This document shows, in pieces, positions 6,800 through 17,300 of a DNA stretch of 30,515 nt. How positions within the stretch are numbered: the first letter of the stretch is position 1; every line of letters begins with the position of its first letter. Origin of the DNA: a virus; the IMG/VR virus record IMGVR_UViG_3300032086_003564, positions 1 to 30,515 of that record. One strand, given 5' to 3'. The position numbers and the translations under genes are program-made. The notes under the pieces were generated by a model that worked only from the letters and a program-made list of their open reading frames with translations, did no database searches and was not told the DNA's origin.

Positions 6800-9625
6800 T
6801 CAGTTTTTAATTTCTTTTTTGAATGAAAAATTGATGTCAATCTTTTTTCCGCTTCCCTTTGAAGTTAGTCGTAACTTGTATTTCTTCTTTGTTGTAGCAT
6901 CTGAAAAAATGCTGTCTACGTTTTCGTCATCAGCAAAATATAGCTGCTGGATCGACGGTTTTAAATAAATATACTTTTGACAAGCTTTTGTATTTATTTT
7001 ATTTTTTGGTGGAGTCATGTCAAAAAGACGTATAATTGGCTTAACAGCACCTTTTTCGTCTATTAGCTCAACCTCGTACACTGGACTGGGATTTGATATG
7101 TGGCCATGGCTGTCAATCGCCCTGAACGTGTAATAATATTTAGTATTTGGCAATATAGCTTCTTCAAACACCTCGCCATTAACTTCTTCATATAAAGAAA
7201 AATCTCTGTATGTGCTTGGCTTTTCTGCAATTCTAAATATCTGGAATCTCTTGACCGGGTCGTCTGAACCAAACTCGACTTTGCCATCTTCTAGTGGATT
7301 GCCAAAATCGTCAACGACCAATTGGGCTCTCTTGATTCTATCAAATGCTTCCACATCGCTGTCTAAAATTATTGTAGGAACCTGTCTGTACCTATCGGAT
7401 GCGCCAGTCATTAATATTTTTAATCTATTGTTAACAGCACGGTAGGGCAAAATGTTGATGTCTGGTACGACAGGGGGCTTGTCTAATATAAGAATTTCCG
7501 GTGTGGAGAATATCTTGTCCTCCAATAATACTATCGAAGGCTCAACAATTGTGTTGAACAAAGCAGTGTACTGTATTAGGTTTTCTTCTAAATTTTCGTG
7601 TATACCGTTTTGATTTCCGATTGGGCCGTCCAGATCGACATATTCTACGGTTTGGACGCCCTCACTTGAAAGGGGTGGCACTACAACAGAACTTAAAGTT
7701 CTAGCTGCAGGCGTGTCTTCCGGTTGGCCCTGAGAGTCTAGCCACTGGTAGCGATATTTACTTCCAAACACAGCACGGTGAGCGTAAACGTGATACCGAT
7801 ATGTTGAATACGTTGCGTATTTTAGCTGTGTATCGACATATTTTACAATATCTAGCTCGGAAGTATTTGGAATTAATATGTTTTGTACAATGTCTTCTTG
7901 TCCGTTTGGCAGAATTCGTATTTTTTCAATTCTATAAAACAAATCTTCTGTATAGGCAGGGACGCCCTCTAAAATGTCGCTGTATGACCTTGCATTGTCT
8001 ATATAAGTTTGCAAAATTTTTGCTTTGAAAGCAGAGCCGAAAAGCTTTTTAAATATAACGTTTTCATCGCTGTCTAGATTTATGGGTTCTGTTGATCCGT
8101 CTCTAAACATTGACATGTAGTTTCTTAAGTCACCATCAGAAAAATCTGCCGTTGCAAATGGCTGCTGCTCACCGTTGTAGACGCCGTTTTCTTCTGTTTG
8201 CCATCTGTCTAGCGTCTGTGCAATGCCAACAAACTTAAGCTCCTTTGTGGATAGATTAGAGTTAGCAATTGAATCGTCTTCCGAAGTTGACAAGTCTCCT
8301 AAATCAGTATCTTGAGAAAAAATAACGAAATCTTGTGCATCTAAAATTTTCCAAGCGTCCGAGTAACTTCCAATTGAACTTGGCGGTGTCACTGTATTTA
8401 GAATAACCTCGGACATAAATTTTGTCAAGAACATCTTCTTCATTGTGTCCCCGAGTTCAGTATCTAGCTTTGCAGTGAATTCTAGTTCTGCATAGAAAGG
8501 AAAGTGCTTTTTGTACTGATCTACTTTGTTCAAAAGTTTTAATACTCTTGGCGAAAAGACCAGATTAGTCATAGACTTTTCCAACACAACTTGGTCGATA
8601 GAGGGCCCGCTTGGGGGCATCTGCGCCACATATTCATTGAAATAATCAGCGAATAAAGAGTCCGCATCAAACTTGTCAAAGCTTAAAGAAATAATTTTCT
8701 CCAAAATCTTACTATGCTGTTGCGGCTTGTTCGGTGGCCAGTTGCCCATATAGCCAAACAGCGTAACTAGGGCTTCAAGCGGGTACTTTTTTAACAAATT
8801 TGTATAAACACTTTGTTGCTCCGCTGAACCGGGGGTTGCATTAAACCCAGAGTATTTTTGCATTTCTTCTACAATAGGAAATAACGAAAATAGACCTTCT
8901 TGATTTAGTTTGTTGTTTGTAAACAGCTTTAAAAATCCATACATGCTAGGTAAAGAGTTTTGGACTGGGTTGGGCCCACCAGATAGAACTCCAGTTGCTT
9001 TTTCAAAATTGCTACTGTCTAGTCTTTCGTTGTAGTATGTTTTATAGTTTGCAAAAAAAGCTTTTCCAGTAGGCTGCTTGCTGTTTAGCTGTGCCGGGGT
9101 AAACGGGTTGATCGACTCGTGGTAATGGTCTGTAAAATCTTGATTTACTTTGACAATAGGGCTGTAAGTTGCGTCAGTTTGCTGGTCGACAACTCCGGTT
9201 TTTGTATAGTAAATCCACCTTTTTAGTCTTTCTGCCGGGTAGTTATCGTCGATATTGTCGGTGGTAGCAGAAAATACAATTTTATATTTTTCTCGAACAC
9301 TCTGGTCTTCCAGAGACATCTCGTCATTAGGCTGCGTGTCCGGAGGGCAGATCTCATAGTTTAGTGAGCGATCTCTGAAAACTTTTGGTGCAGTCCAATT
9401 ATTAGAAAAAGCCAACTTTCCATTCTCGGATTCTCTAAAATCCCAATTTTTTCCTAAAACAACGCGCACTTTATCGCCAACGTGGTTAAAATAAACTGCA
9501 TCATTTATTGTCTCTTGTGTGATTATAGACAACTTATCATTTTCGTCTCTAGGCGCAGCAAAATAAGCGTCAGAGTCGACGACAAATTTTTTCTTTCCTA
9601 CTAATTCTGGTTGTTTTTCTGCCAT
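6800..9625 (-). CDS. Large virion protein (941 aa) with a C-terminal fibronectin-III-like domain
   Basis: The first 700 residues are unrecognised, mixed alpha/beta and free of membrane segments. Around residues 717-858 there is a region with the look of a fibronectin type III domain: a proline-rich lead (KPPVVPDI) and, near its end, PNTKYYYTFRAIDSHGHIS followed by PSPVYEVEL. Such domains are common in tail and baseplate-decorating proteins, where they bind cell-surface carbohydrate weakly. The C-terminal 80 residues are lysine-rich and beta-forming. The ATG at 9625 has a modest AAGAGA ribosome site 6 nt ahead. The gene follows the 1235-aa gene by 31 nt and ends in TGATGA. A peripheral baseplate or fibre protein is my inference. 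Confidence 0.78.
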   Translation of the reverse strand: MAEKQPELVGKKKFVVDSDAYFAAPRDENDKLSIITQETINDAVYFNHVGDKVRVVLGKNWDFRESENGKLAFSNNWTAPKVFRDRSLNYEICPPDTQPNDEMSLEDQSVREKYKIVFSATTDNIDDNYPAERLKRWIYYTKTGVVDQQTDATYSPIVKVNQDFTDHYHESINPFTPAQLNSKQPTGKAFFANYKTYYNERLDSSNFEKATGVLSGGPNPVQNSLPSMYGFLKLFTNNKLNQEGLFSLFPIVEEMQKYSGFNATPGSAEQQSVYTNLLKKYPLEALVTLFGYMGNWPPNKPQQHSKILEKIISLSFDKFDADSLFADYFNEYVAQMPPSGPSIDQVVLEKSMTNLVFSPRVLKLLNKVDQYKKHFPFYAELEFTAKLDTELGDTMKKMFLTKFMSEVILNTVTPPSSIGSYSDAWKILDAQDFVIFSQDTDLGDLSTSEDDSIANSNLSTKELKFVGIAQTLDRWQTEENGVYNGEQQPFATADFSDGDLRNYMSMFRDGSTEPINLDSDENVIFKKLFGSAFKAKILQTYIDNARSYSDILEGVPAYTEDLFYRIEKIRILPNGQEDIVQNILIPNTSELDIVKYVDTQLKYATYSTYRYHVYAHRAVFGSKYRYQWLDSQGQPEDTPAARTLSSVVVPPLSSEGVQTVEYVDLDGPIGNQNGIHENLEENLIQYTALFNTIVEPSIVLLEDKIFSTPEILILDKPPVVPDINILPYRAVNNRLKILMTGASDRYRQVPTIILDSDVEAFDRIKRAQLVVDDFGNPLEDGKVEFGSDDPVKRFQIFRIAEKPSTYRDFSLYEEVNGEVFEEAILPNTKYYYTFRAIDSHGHISNPSPVYEVELIDEKGAVKPIIRLFDMTPPKNKINTKACQKYIYLKPSIQQLYFADDENVDSIFSDATTKKKYKLRLTSKGSGKKIDINFSFKKEIKN

Positions 9626-9656
9626 TTTAATCTCTTCTATAACTAGTATTTAGCTG

Positions 9657-12600
9657 TTAATAGCCTCCACCACTGGATCCTCCACCACTGGACCCTCCTC
9701 CGGCGCCGCCTGTTGGCGTAGAAACTGGAAAGGTTGGGCCTGCGGGCTCTGATTCTGATTCTGACGTTTGCGTATTCGTGCTTTGCATGTTTTCTGCGCC
9801 AGCCCCCTGGAAGCCGCCACCAAAGTCAAAAGTCTGCCCAGTTGATTTTGCATACTCGTCCATTTTTTGTTCATTCTTTTCAGCCCAGAACGTGTTCTGT
9901 GCCACGTCATCTTGACTTGCAAATAAAGTCATCTGGTTTATCTGTTCAACTGCTGCAACGCCTGATATGGCTGCGCCGGGGGCCATCAAAAAATAGCTAT
10001 CTAATATTGGAAGCCTTAAGTCTTTTGTAAGTCTTTCATCAAAATATGACATACGACAAAGCAACATTCCGTTTATATTATCTATGTCTTCTTTTGTTAG
10101 CAGCGACCAAGACTCTTGATCATACTTGGCGTTGCCAGAGCTTCCTCTAAACACCTCTATTTTCATAGTTAAGTTTAGATTAAAGAAAAGATAGGTGTTA
10201 TATGGCTCTGGATTATTAGAGATGGCACGCCATGGTAGTGTCGCTATTTCTTCATCGACAAAATTTTTATGATTATTTCTGATAAACGGAAGCTTAAAAT
10301 TATTCGGTAGATTTGGAATAAATTTTATACCGGCGGCATCAAAAACGTCACCCTGCGTTATTAGATTTATGTTATAAGCTTTTAATTTTTTAGTTGCTAG
10401 CTTGTCGTTGTTACTAAAATTTTTGAAAAAAGTATTTGGCGCCACGTCGCCGTCGCTAAAATCTTGTATTTTATATTGGAACTGATAAAGACTTCCGATA
10501 GCTCCGAAAGGCGTGCTTACGATCGTTGCGCCAGCTTCTGGTATGTCAACAGAGACTGCTCCTGCCTCGCGTTCATTGCCCTCAGAGTCTTGAAAAAAAC
10601 TGTCGTGTAAATCCACATCATGTGTCGTGATACCCAGTTTTTCGAAAAGTTCTTTGTATGTTTCTCTCAAGGTGTAGTCGCGACCGAGTTGCTCATAAGA
10701 GAACGGTGCGTCAAGTAAATCAGCGTTTTTTTCGTCCTCTTTGTTAAAGCTATAATTTAACAAAGCAACCAAAAGATTTTCAGCGCTCTCTGTATTAAAA
10801 TCGTCTTGCATTGGCCGGTAAGAAAAATTATTACCTTGGACTCCGCTAGACAGTTCTATGACGGAAGGAGCAAGATAAGAATATCCAGTATCTGAAAGAT
10901 ATCTACTATCACTTTGTGCAGGTGGCTGGGCATTGTCTCCTTGGCCGGCTGATCCGATTTGAGAGTATGCGTCTATATTGTACTCTGACCCCTCTCCTTC
11001 TTGTGGCACAAGTGGCTTCAAAGAATACTTTGCTACTTCTGCTCTGCATCTTTCCACAAAATCTCCGGCGTTGACAACTTTTAAGGCCTGCCCTGCTGCG
11101 GCAGAGGAAGGGCTGCCGTCTAAAGAAAGATAATCTGAATATATTCTTTTGTTGCTTATCGCCTCATAAAGCTCTGCAGGGTGATCAAAAGTGTGCTCCT
11201 CGTATATTGTATGGTTTGCTTGAGAGATGAAGTTTTGAAGAAGCGACGTGCTATTGTGTCCTCCAGAATATGCAGAACTTGTAAACCCACCAGAAGTTTT
11301 TTTAAGCTTGTTGATCTCCAATATAGCCTCTAGTTTTTTTACAAACAAAGAAATCAAGCCTAAAACGTTTTGTATGCCTTTTGGTGAGCCAGTTATGGGA
11401 TCTAAAGAATTAGTTAAAGACAGTGAGTTTTCAAGCGCTATCATAAAATCAAGCTGTCCCTGAAAGATCTTCTGCACTTGTGAAACTAGCACAGGAACCG
11501 AAGTCCACGGTGTGGTTTCAGAAAACAGTTCGTAAGCTTTCAAAGCAAACTGTTGATCGTAGCTGTTATTTTTGTAGTATCTTTTAAATCTGGCTTTTGT
11601 AAATTCTTTTGCTTGATTGCTAGAAGTATGGGTAAAGCCGGCACTTGCAGGGTCTGTATACGAAGAAACCGCTAAATCATAGTATTTTTCCAACAATATT
11701 TTTGAATTTGACAGCTCTTTATACACTTCATATAAGAATTGATACGAGCCATCTTTAAAATTAACTTCTAGTCGGTATTGGTACATGCCCGCAGCTTTGC
11801 TGGCTACTTCATAATCAGCGAACATAAAATATCTAATTTTGTTGTCATCGTCCGCAGATATGTTAATCGCTGTAAAAATAGAATCTTCTGTAATTTTTGC
11901 TGCAGCTGTTGAGCCATGCGGGCTAAGTGTTGCAACTAATTTAGACGGCTCTTCATAGGCCTCATCGTTTGCATAAACTTCTCTTGATTTACCAATGACG
12001 TATTCTTTGACCCTGTCTCTGTAGATCTTTAGTTCTAGAAAACTAGATCTAGACAAAATTTCTATCAGGTATTCAGAAAGCCCGGGCGTATCTGGATACA
12101 GTTGCGAATTATTTTTTAGGAGTTCTTCCATGTTGATAAAAAATATGCCACGAGCGATGCCGTCGATGTCACGAGTTAGATAAAGTTTTGAATACTCCGA
12201 ATCATTGTCTATTATAAACTCTCTTCTTTTTTCTTTTTGAAAAACAGCGCCCACCTGATCGAGCATTTTATCGAACGCGGTTTGCTCTGCTATGTTGGCT
12301 TGCTGCTGTGCGCTGGTGCCAATTAGTGAAACTTCTTCTAAATTTTTTCCTTTCGTAGTGCTGCGTAGGTCTAGCAATTTATTATTTGGAACTCTTGCTA
12401 GCTTTAGCTTTGGCTGGTCTTCGGCCGAATTGTGCTGTTCTCCTACCATCCAGCCCCTGTAATCAGAGGGGTTGTCTAGGTTGCTTAAGCCGCCATCCCC
12501 AACATAACCATCAGGTGCTGGGTTGTTTAGCCACTCTCTATCGCTGTGTACGTGTGCGGCGCCCTCCCAAACTTGACCATTTGGTAAAAAGAAGGCTTCG

Positions 12601-13364
12601 CGTTCTTGCTGAAGCTGGCCGGCCATATAGACTACCTCGCTATTAACAGGGCCTTCTACAACAAATTCTTCAAAAAAAGAATCGCTCGGTAGAATTTCTA
12701 CGCCAATGTCTAAAGAATTAGCCCAGTAGGGTACGTCTAAGAAGGTATAAAAAGCAAAACCTAAATTTTCATTTTGCTCGGGATCGTATATTGTTTTGTG
12801 CTGGAAAGGTATAACATAATATGGGCGTCCATTGACTATTTCTTCCCTTACTTTACCTTCCGCCTCGAAATTTAATAGTGCGTCTTTTGTGCCTATGTTG
12901 CCTATTATGCTTGAATTTGACACTTGCACAGGAGTTTTTATGGAACCCTCCTCCATATTAAACATGTTCTCCACATTTGGTCTTGGCCCTGTTAAGCCGC
13001 CTGTTCCGCCGCGCGGCAAATAGTTGTCTCCATAAACTATCTTTCCCCCATATAAAGAGCCGCGGCCGGGTCCGGAAAAGTTAAAAACGCCATGGCGAAC
13101 AGCAGACGGCAATATACGTCGAACATTGGCAAACGTTTTGTATTCGAGCACCTGAATAAACATAGCATCCAAAAAATTAGAGTTATTATCATCCAAAGAA
13201 TTAAGCCAAGCAGAATCAAGAAGTCTTTTTTTATCTTGGTAAAGCTCTAGGTGTAGGGTGATGTCTAGCTTACCCTCGATAGAAGAGTCCTCTATCGTGG
13301 TTTTCTTACAATAGATGTAAGGTAGTAAGCCGCCGCCTGTAATGTTGTCTAATATAGCAGACAT
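9657..13364 (-). CDS. Large virion protein of unknown function (1235 aa) with a Gly/Ser-rich tail
   Basis: No domain is recognised. The chain is mixed helical and beta, lacks a signal peptide and has no evident enzyme motif. The last 18 residues are almost entirely glycine and serine, ending GGGSSGGGY, preceded by a Ser/Glu/Pro/Thr-rich stretch; this is a flexible tail or tether. I take the ATG at 13364, not the TTG two codons upstream. That ATG overlaps the stop of the 332-aa gene as TAATG, and AGGGGA lies about 10 nt ahead, typical of translational coupling. The overlap with the 332-aa gene and the short gap to the 941-aa gene suggest the three are made together in fixed ratio as virion parts. 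Confidence 0.8.
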   Translation of the reverse strand: MSAILDNITGGGLLPYIYCKKTTIEDSSIEGKLDITLHLELYQDKKRLLDSAWLNSLDDNNSNFLDAMFIQVLEYKTFANVRRILPSAVRHGVFNFSGPGRGSLYGGKIVYGDNYLPRGGTGGLTGPRPNVENMFNMEEGSIKTPVQVSNSSIIGNIGTKDALLNFEAEGKVREEIVNGRPYYVIPFQHKTIYDPEQNENLGFAFYTFLDVPYWANSLDIGVEILPSDSFFEEFVVEGPVNSEVVYMAGQLQQEREAFFLPNGQVWEGAAHVHSDREWLNNPAPDGYVGDGGLSNLDNPSDYRGWMVGEQHNSAEDQPKLKLARVPNNKLLDLRSTTKGKNLEEVSLIGTSAQQQANIAEQTAFDKMLDQVGAVFQKEKRREFIIDNDSEYSKLYLTRDIDGIARGIFFINMEELLKNNSQLYPDTPGLSEYLIEILSRSSFLELKIYRDRVKEYVIGKSREVYANDEAYEEPSKLVATLSPHGSTAAAKITEDSIFTAINISADDDNKIRYFMFADYEVASKAAGMYQYRLEVNFKDGSYQFLYEVYKELSNSKILLEKYYDLAVSSYTDPASAGFTHTSSNQAKEFTKARFKRYYKNNSYDQQFALKAYELFSETTPWTSVPVLVSQVQKIFQGQLDFMIALENSLSLTNSLDPITGSPKGIQNVLGLISLFVKKLEAILEINKLKKTSGGFTSSAYSGGHNSTSLLQNFISQANHTIYEEHTFDHPAELYEAISNKRIYSDYLSLDGSPSSAAAGQALKVVNAGDFVERCRAEVAKYSLKPLVPQEGEGSEYNIDAYSQIGSAGQGDNAQPPAQSDSRYLSDTGYSYLAPSVIELSSGVQGNNFSYRPMQDDFNTESAENLLVALLNYSFNKEDEKNADLLDAPFSYEQLGRDYTLRETYKELFEKLGITTHDVDLHDSFFQDSEGNEREAGAVSVDIPEAGATIVSTPFGAIGSLYQFQYKIQDFSDGDVAPNTFFKNFSNNDKLATKKLKAYNINLITQGDVFDAAGIKFIPNLPNNFKLPFIRNNHKNFVDEEIATLPWRAISNNPEPYNTYLFFNLNLTMKIEVFRGSSGNAKYDQESWSLLTKEDIDNINGMLLCRMSYFDERLTKDLRLPILDSYFLMAPGAAISGVAAVEQINQMTLFASQDDVAQNTFWAEKNEQKMDEYAKSTGQTFDFGGGFQGAGAENMQSTNTQTSESESEPAGPTFPVSTPTGGAGGGSSGGGSSGGGY
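9664..9693. repeat. 15-bp tandem repeat, two copies, coding for Gly/Ser
   Basis: Two adjacent 15-bp units (9664-9678 and 9679-9693) differ only at the last base. They encode the GSSGG-type repeats at the C-terminus of the 1235-aa protein. A third, diverged unit may follow. Such a repeat can change copy number by slippage, which would alter tail length without shifting frame. Confidence 0.8.
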
Positions 13365-14362
13365 TAACAAATATCCCCTGGGTTGTCTGATTCGTCAGTA
13401 TAAATATCAAATACTTTTCTTTTCTGTTCGTTTATGACATCTTGACAAAGTTTAGTTCTAGCATCAGCGTATACACCTTTTTTCTCGTTAATTGGGTCAA
13501 ATTCACAAAGTATGTCATTACTTATTTCATCGTCGGTTAGCAAATCAAAATAATATTCAACATGTGACACATCTTCTTCAGGAGTCGTATCTTCTATGAA
13601 ATCTATTTCGGTGTCCAAGACTAAATTTTTTGAAAACTCTAACTGCCTCAGTGTTTCGATTGTAGTAGTGCCTTGTAGTTCTTCTTCTATTTCAAATACC
13701 TCTATGTCGAAGTTTTCTTTTTGAAAAAGTCCATTGTTTTCAGAAATTTTTAAAACAACGTAAAGCTCGTTATCCGCGGACAGAATATTCACGTTAGAAA
13801 CCAATCCATCATCTTCTAGTTCTTCTAGATCATTCAAAGCAGACGCGTCATTAGTGTTATACTGTACGTCTATGCTAACTATACTTTCGAGTTGAGGCAC
13901 TAGCTGTAAATTGTTGCCGCCCGTTTTTTCTAAAATGTCCAAAGATTTTGAAGAGCCAGATAGTTCACCATTTAAAAATTGCACAGACCAAGAGGGCGCG
14001 TATTCAGAGTTCAAGTCACTTGTGCCTAAATAGTTTGGCAAAGCATAGCTCTTTTCTGCTGTTCGCTGGACGTCTTGCGAGAATGCGTTAGCTTCGCCTG
14101 AAACGATCTTATTATAATTGTTGTTAAACTCTTTTTCGAGTGACGATATTGATATTTGGTGGTGCATGGTTGGGGTGCTTTCTATCCTGGCCTCACTTTC
14201 TTTTTGAACCTCTGTTAGGCCAGTTTTTTGCACGTCATAAATTATATTATCATCGTGAAAAGAATAAAAAGCTGGCTTAAGCTTGCCTTTTGATAAAAGG
14301 TGACGCCCGAACTGTGTTAGTTTTATATCAATTACTTCTTCTTTTTTATTAAAAAATTCCAT
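13364..14362 (-). CDS. Putative virion structural protein (332 aa) with an LTxxGR N-terminal motif and acidic body
   Basis: Residues 1-50 contain EEVIDIKLTQFGRHLLSKG, then YSFHDDNIIYD, which matches the N-terminal pattern of the 375-aa protein at 5626-6753. The rest differs: it is strongly acidic, with EELEDDG and IEEELQG stretches and a cysteine-containing C-terminus. I recognise no characterised function; the N-terminal motif is, from memory, recurrent in marine myoviruses. The ATG at 14362 overlaps the TAA of the 1791-aa gene as TAATG, and its own TAA overlaps the next ATG in the same way. The gene is thus coupled on both sides. It is probably a small partner or adaptor for the giant proteins around it. 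Confidence 0.78.
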   Translation of the reverse strand: MEFFNKKEEVIDIKLTQFGRHLLSKGKLKPAFYSFHDDNIIYDVQKTGLTEVQKESEARIESTPTMHHQISISSLEKEFNNNYNKIVSGEANAFSQDVQRTAEKSYALPNYLGTSDLNSEYAPSWSVQFLNGELSGSSKSLDILEKTGGNNLQLVPQLESIVSIDVQYNTNDASALNDLEELEDDGLVSNVNILSADNELYVVLKISENNGLFQKENFDIEVFEIEEELQGTTTIETLRQLEFSKNLVLDTEIDFIEDTTPEEDVSHVEYYFDLLTDDEISNDILCEFDPINEKKGVYADARTKLCQDVINEQKRKVFDIYTDESDNPGDIC

Positions 14363-17300
14363 TAGTCTTCAATTTCAACCCTGATGTCGAGTTTAAAAGC
14401 CTCCATTAAAGAAAAGTCGTCATATGGCCAATTATACCCAAGCCTGTCTTTTAATGTAAGGTTGGTGTTAAAGCCTAGGCCTAGCTCTTCCCTCTCAATA
14501 TCTGGGATTCGCAGCCTTGTTCTTTCTAGAACAGCTCTCTCTATTTGTCTATTTTTATAATTTTGATAATCTTTTATGCCTCTTTGTTTAATTTTAAATG
14601 TCATAAATTTCAAGTTTTTGTAAAAATCTCTAGAAGTTTTTATCCATTGCGAATTTAGATCAGCTTCTAAGACGTATTTTTTTAATTCTGTGCTGTATAG
14701 ATAACTAGGGTCTAAAAAGTTAGCCGGGTTAATTGAATTTAAACTCACGCCAGGCTCTGTTCCAGCGTACTGGGCGCCCTTTGTCTTTGGCATCCAGCTA
14801 TGCCTGTTGTTTGGTGAGAGGTTTAATTCAATCGACGAAACCGCTTTTTCAAATGCCAAGCTAGAATCTGGCATGACACCCTGATAAATGTCCATCAATT
14901 CTTGTTTACTTAGCTCGTGCTCAAATGGCACCACAATCATCTGGAATGGGCCAGCTTCTTCTACTTTTTCTCCAAGATAGGCCTGTCGATAATTTATGAA
15001 ATCTAGTTCTACAGGCAATTCATATCCAGGAATTCCTTTCTGCTCATCGCCTAGTAGCGTTTCAATCATTTTGAACACGTCTGTACTGGCTGCCTCGTTA
15101 TAAGAAGTTTGTGATTCAAAACCTAAATGTTCTTTTCTCGTTATCGAACTGGCATCTAGATTAGCGATTAAACGATCGAGACCATATTTTCTTTTTGCTA
15201 GCGCCATCGACAACATGTTATCAAAAAGCATATTGTGAATTGGCAAGAAATGTTTGCCAGGAATTATCTCCCTAGTAACAAATATTTCACCGGAAGGTAC
15301 CTTATCATTACCCCTAAGACGAACTGGCTTGTCAAAATAAGGAACTATTACAAGCGCTTCAGAAATTGTCTTGGAGTCTGCAAATTGTCCAATTTCTTTT
15401 GTTGAGGCCTGTAGTCCTAGCTGTGAAATTAGAGAGCCTGTGGTCTCATTTGTGTTTTGTGATGGCTTGTCTACATAAACGCCCTCGCTTGGTGTGGATA
15501 TATCAGTTTTATAAGACAATACTTTTGTATTGTTTGTCTTGCTGGATAAAAGATCGCTAATTCTTAAATATATACCCTTTGACAAACCTGATTCATTTCG
15601 TAGTTTTTGTATTTCTTTTTGTATTTGTGTGTCGTACGGATCAGAGCCATATCCCCCCCACATTCCACGACCAGTTTTCATGTCATGATATGAGTTTGTG
15701 ATAAACGTAACAGTTTCTTTCTTTTCGGCTAGCAGGCCTTGTTCTTCTCTGTTTGAAACAGCAGAGAAAGAAGATGAGAAGTCTAACACGGGACAAACCC
15801 ACTTTGGATTAACATACCAAGAGAAAGCTTTTATCTCTGTGTCTGGGCGGACGTAGTTAATGTCAGCTTTATTAAATATATCGACACTGCTATCAATCTT
15901 CATTCGCGTTGAAGAGAGGCCAGAAACAGAGCCAGTGCCAGGTGTTTTGGCACATAAGCTATCTCTAACAAGTTCATCAAAATCTTGTTGTGTTTTCGAG
16001 CCTGTCTGGTAAGTATCTAAATAATACGAATTTTGATCGGTTTGCTTGAAAAGGCCGTTCCAAGTGTTAATATTACTACCGCTAACGGCCGTGACTACTA
16101 AGCTACTCTTGCCATAGAAATAAGGCGGCGTGTAGGTTTGATAGGCCGGATCTGTTAAATTAGCGGCAAAATATGACTCATAGTCGCCTAATCCAGTCCA
16201 CGTGCCGTCTGTGTTAAAGTCGGACCTGACTAAAGGTTCTTGCCTGCTTATTTTGCCTGTGGATTCATTGTAAGACTCGCGTGGAAATACATTAGCAGAG
16301 CCGGACATTTTAACGATTTCTACCGGCGGGCCATAAATGTAGCCTCTCATTCCTCGATTTGTGGGGCGCGCACCGTACCACTCGAAGCCTGAAGGGTTTG
16401 ACCCGGTGGACAGGCCGCCAATACCAGAATCACGAGGACCTTCGGCCATGACTTGGTGGCGGCCCATCTCTAAAGAGACTTCCATAGCGAATTCACTATT
16501 TGCATCTATGCTAACATCGGAGTCTTGTCGATAATCTGACACGAATACCGGCAATTTTTGGCCTGGTAGTTCATCTTGATCTTTTAGGAAGAAGTTCATT
16601 GTCTCAGACAAAAAGTTGCTTACGGAGGCCTCATACAGAAATTGCTCGGTATTGTCGTCAGCCATGTACATTAGTTGGGAACGAGGGCCTGTATAGGTAA
16701 ATGCGGCGCCTGGATGCTCGCGGACATCTTGAGATGAAGCTGCAGCTGAAGCAGTAGCAGCTGCTCCTTCTGGATAATTAATGTCTAGGTCTAGAAAATC
16801 AGTTGTTAGATAAATCCTATCTCCGTCATGGCCCGGGCCGATGCCATACTTCTGCTTCAATATACTTGTATCATACAACGCCTCAAATGGCATTCTAAAG
16901 TCTGGAGTGTTGTTTAAAATCGCCGGAATACATCGCGAGGCACCCATCATATAGAAGCCCCCATAATTGAAAGATGACGTGATTTGAATTAAAAATCTTT
17001 GATTAGAGTTGGCGCGGCCATACTTTTCAGGATTTTTTTCAACGTCGGCCGGGGCATAGTCAGCTCCCGAACCACTAAAAAACACCCACGGAGCAAAATA
17101 AGTTGGTTTTTTACTATAAACAGGATAATCTACGGCGATGCCTGATTTTATTGAGTTATACAAAATGCCAGGTGCGAAAAACGGCTCTAGAAAAGACTGC
17201 AGCTGGCCGTTGTCTTGGCCTGCCTGCTCAATTCGATCGTTTGTCTGGCTATCGCCATGCTCCGGGCCGAGACTAGGCTGAATATTGTTGTATATAAACT

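Noticed and set aside
9650-9922. Minus-strand 90-codon frame overlapping the end of the 1235-aa gene
   Set aside because: It lies wholly within the larger gene in another frame and reflects the repetitive Gly/Ser and Glu/Ser coding; no independent start signal.
13365-13370. TTG start giving a 1237-aa version of the 1235-aa protein
   Set aside because: An ATG two codons later overlaps the previous stop as TAATG with suitable ribosome-site spacing, which is the more usual arrangement.
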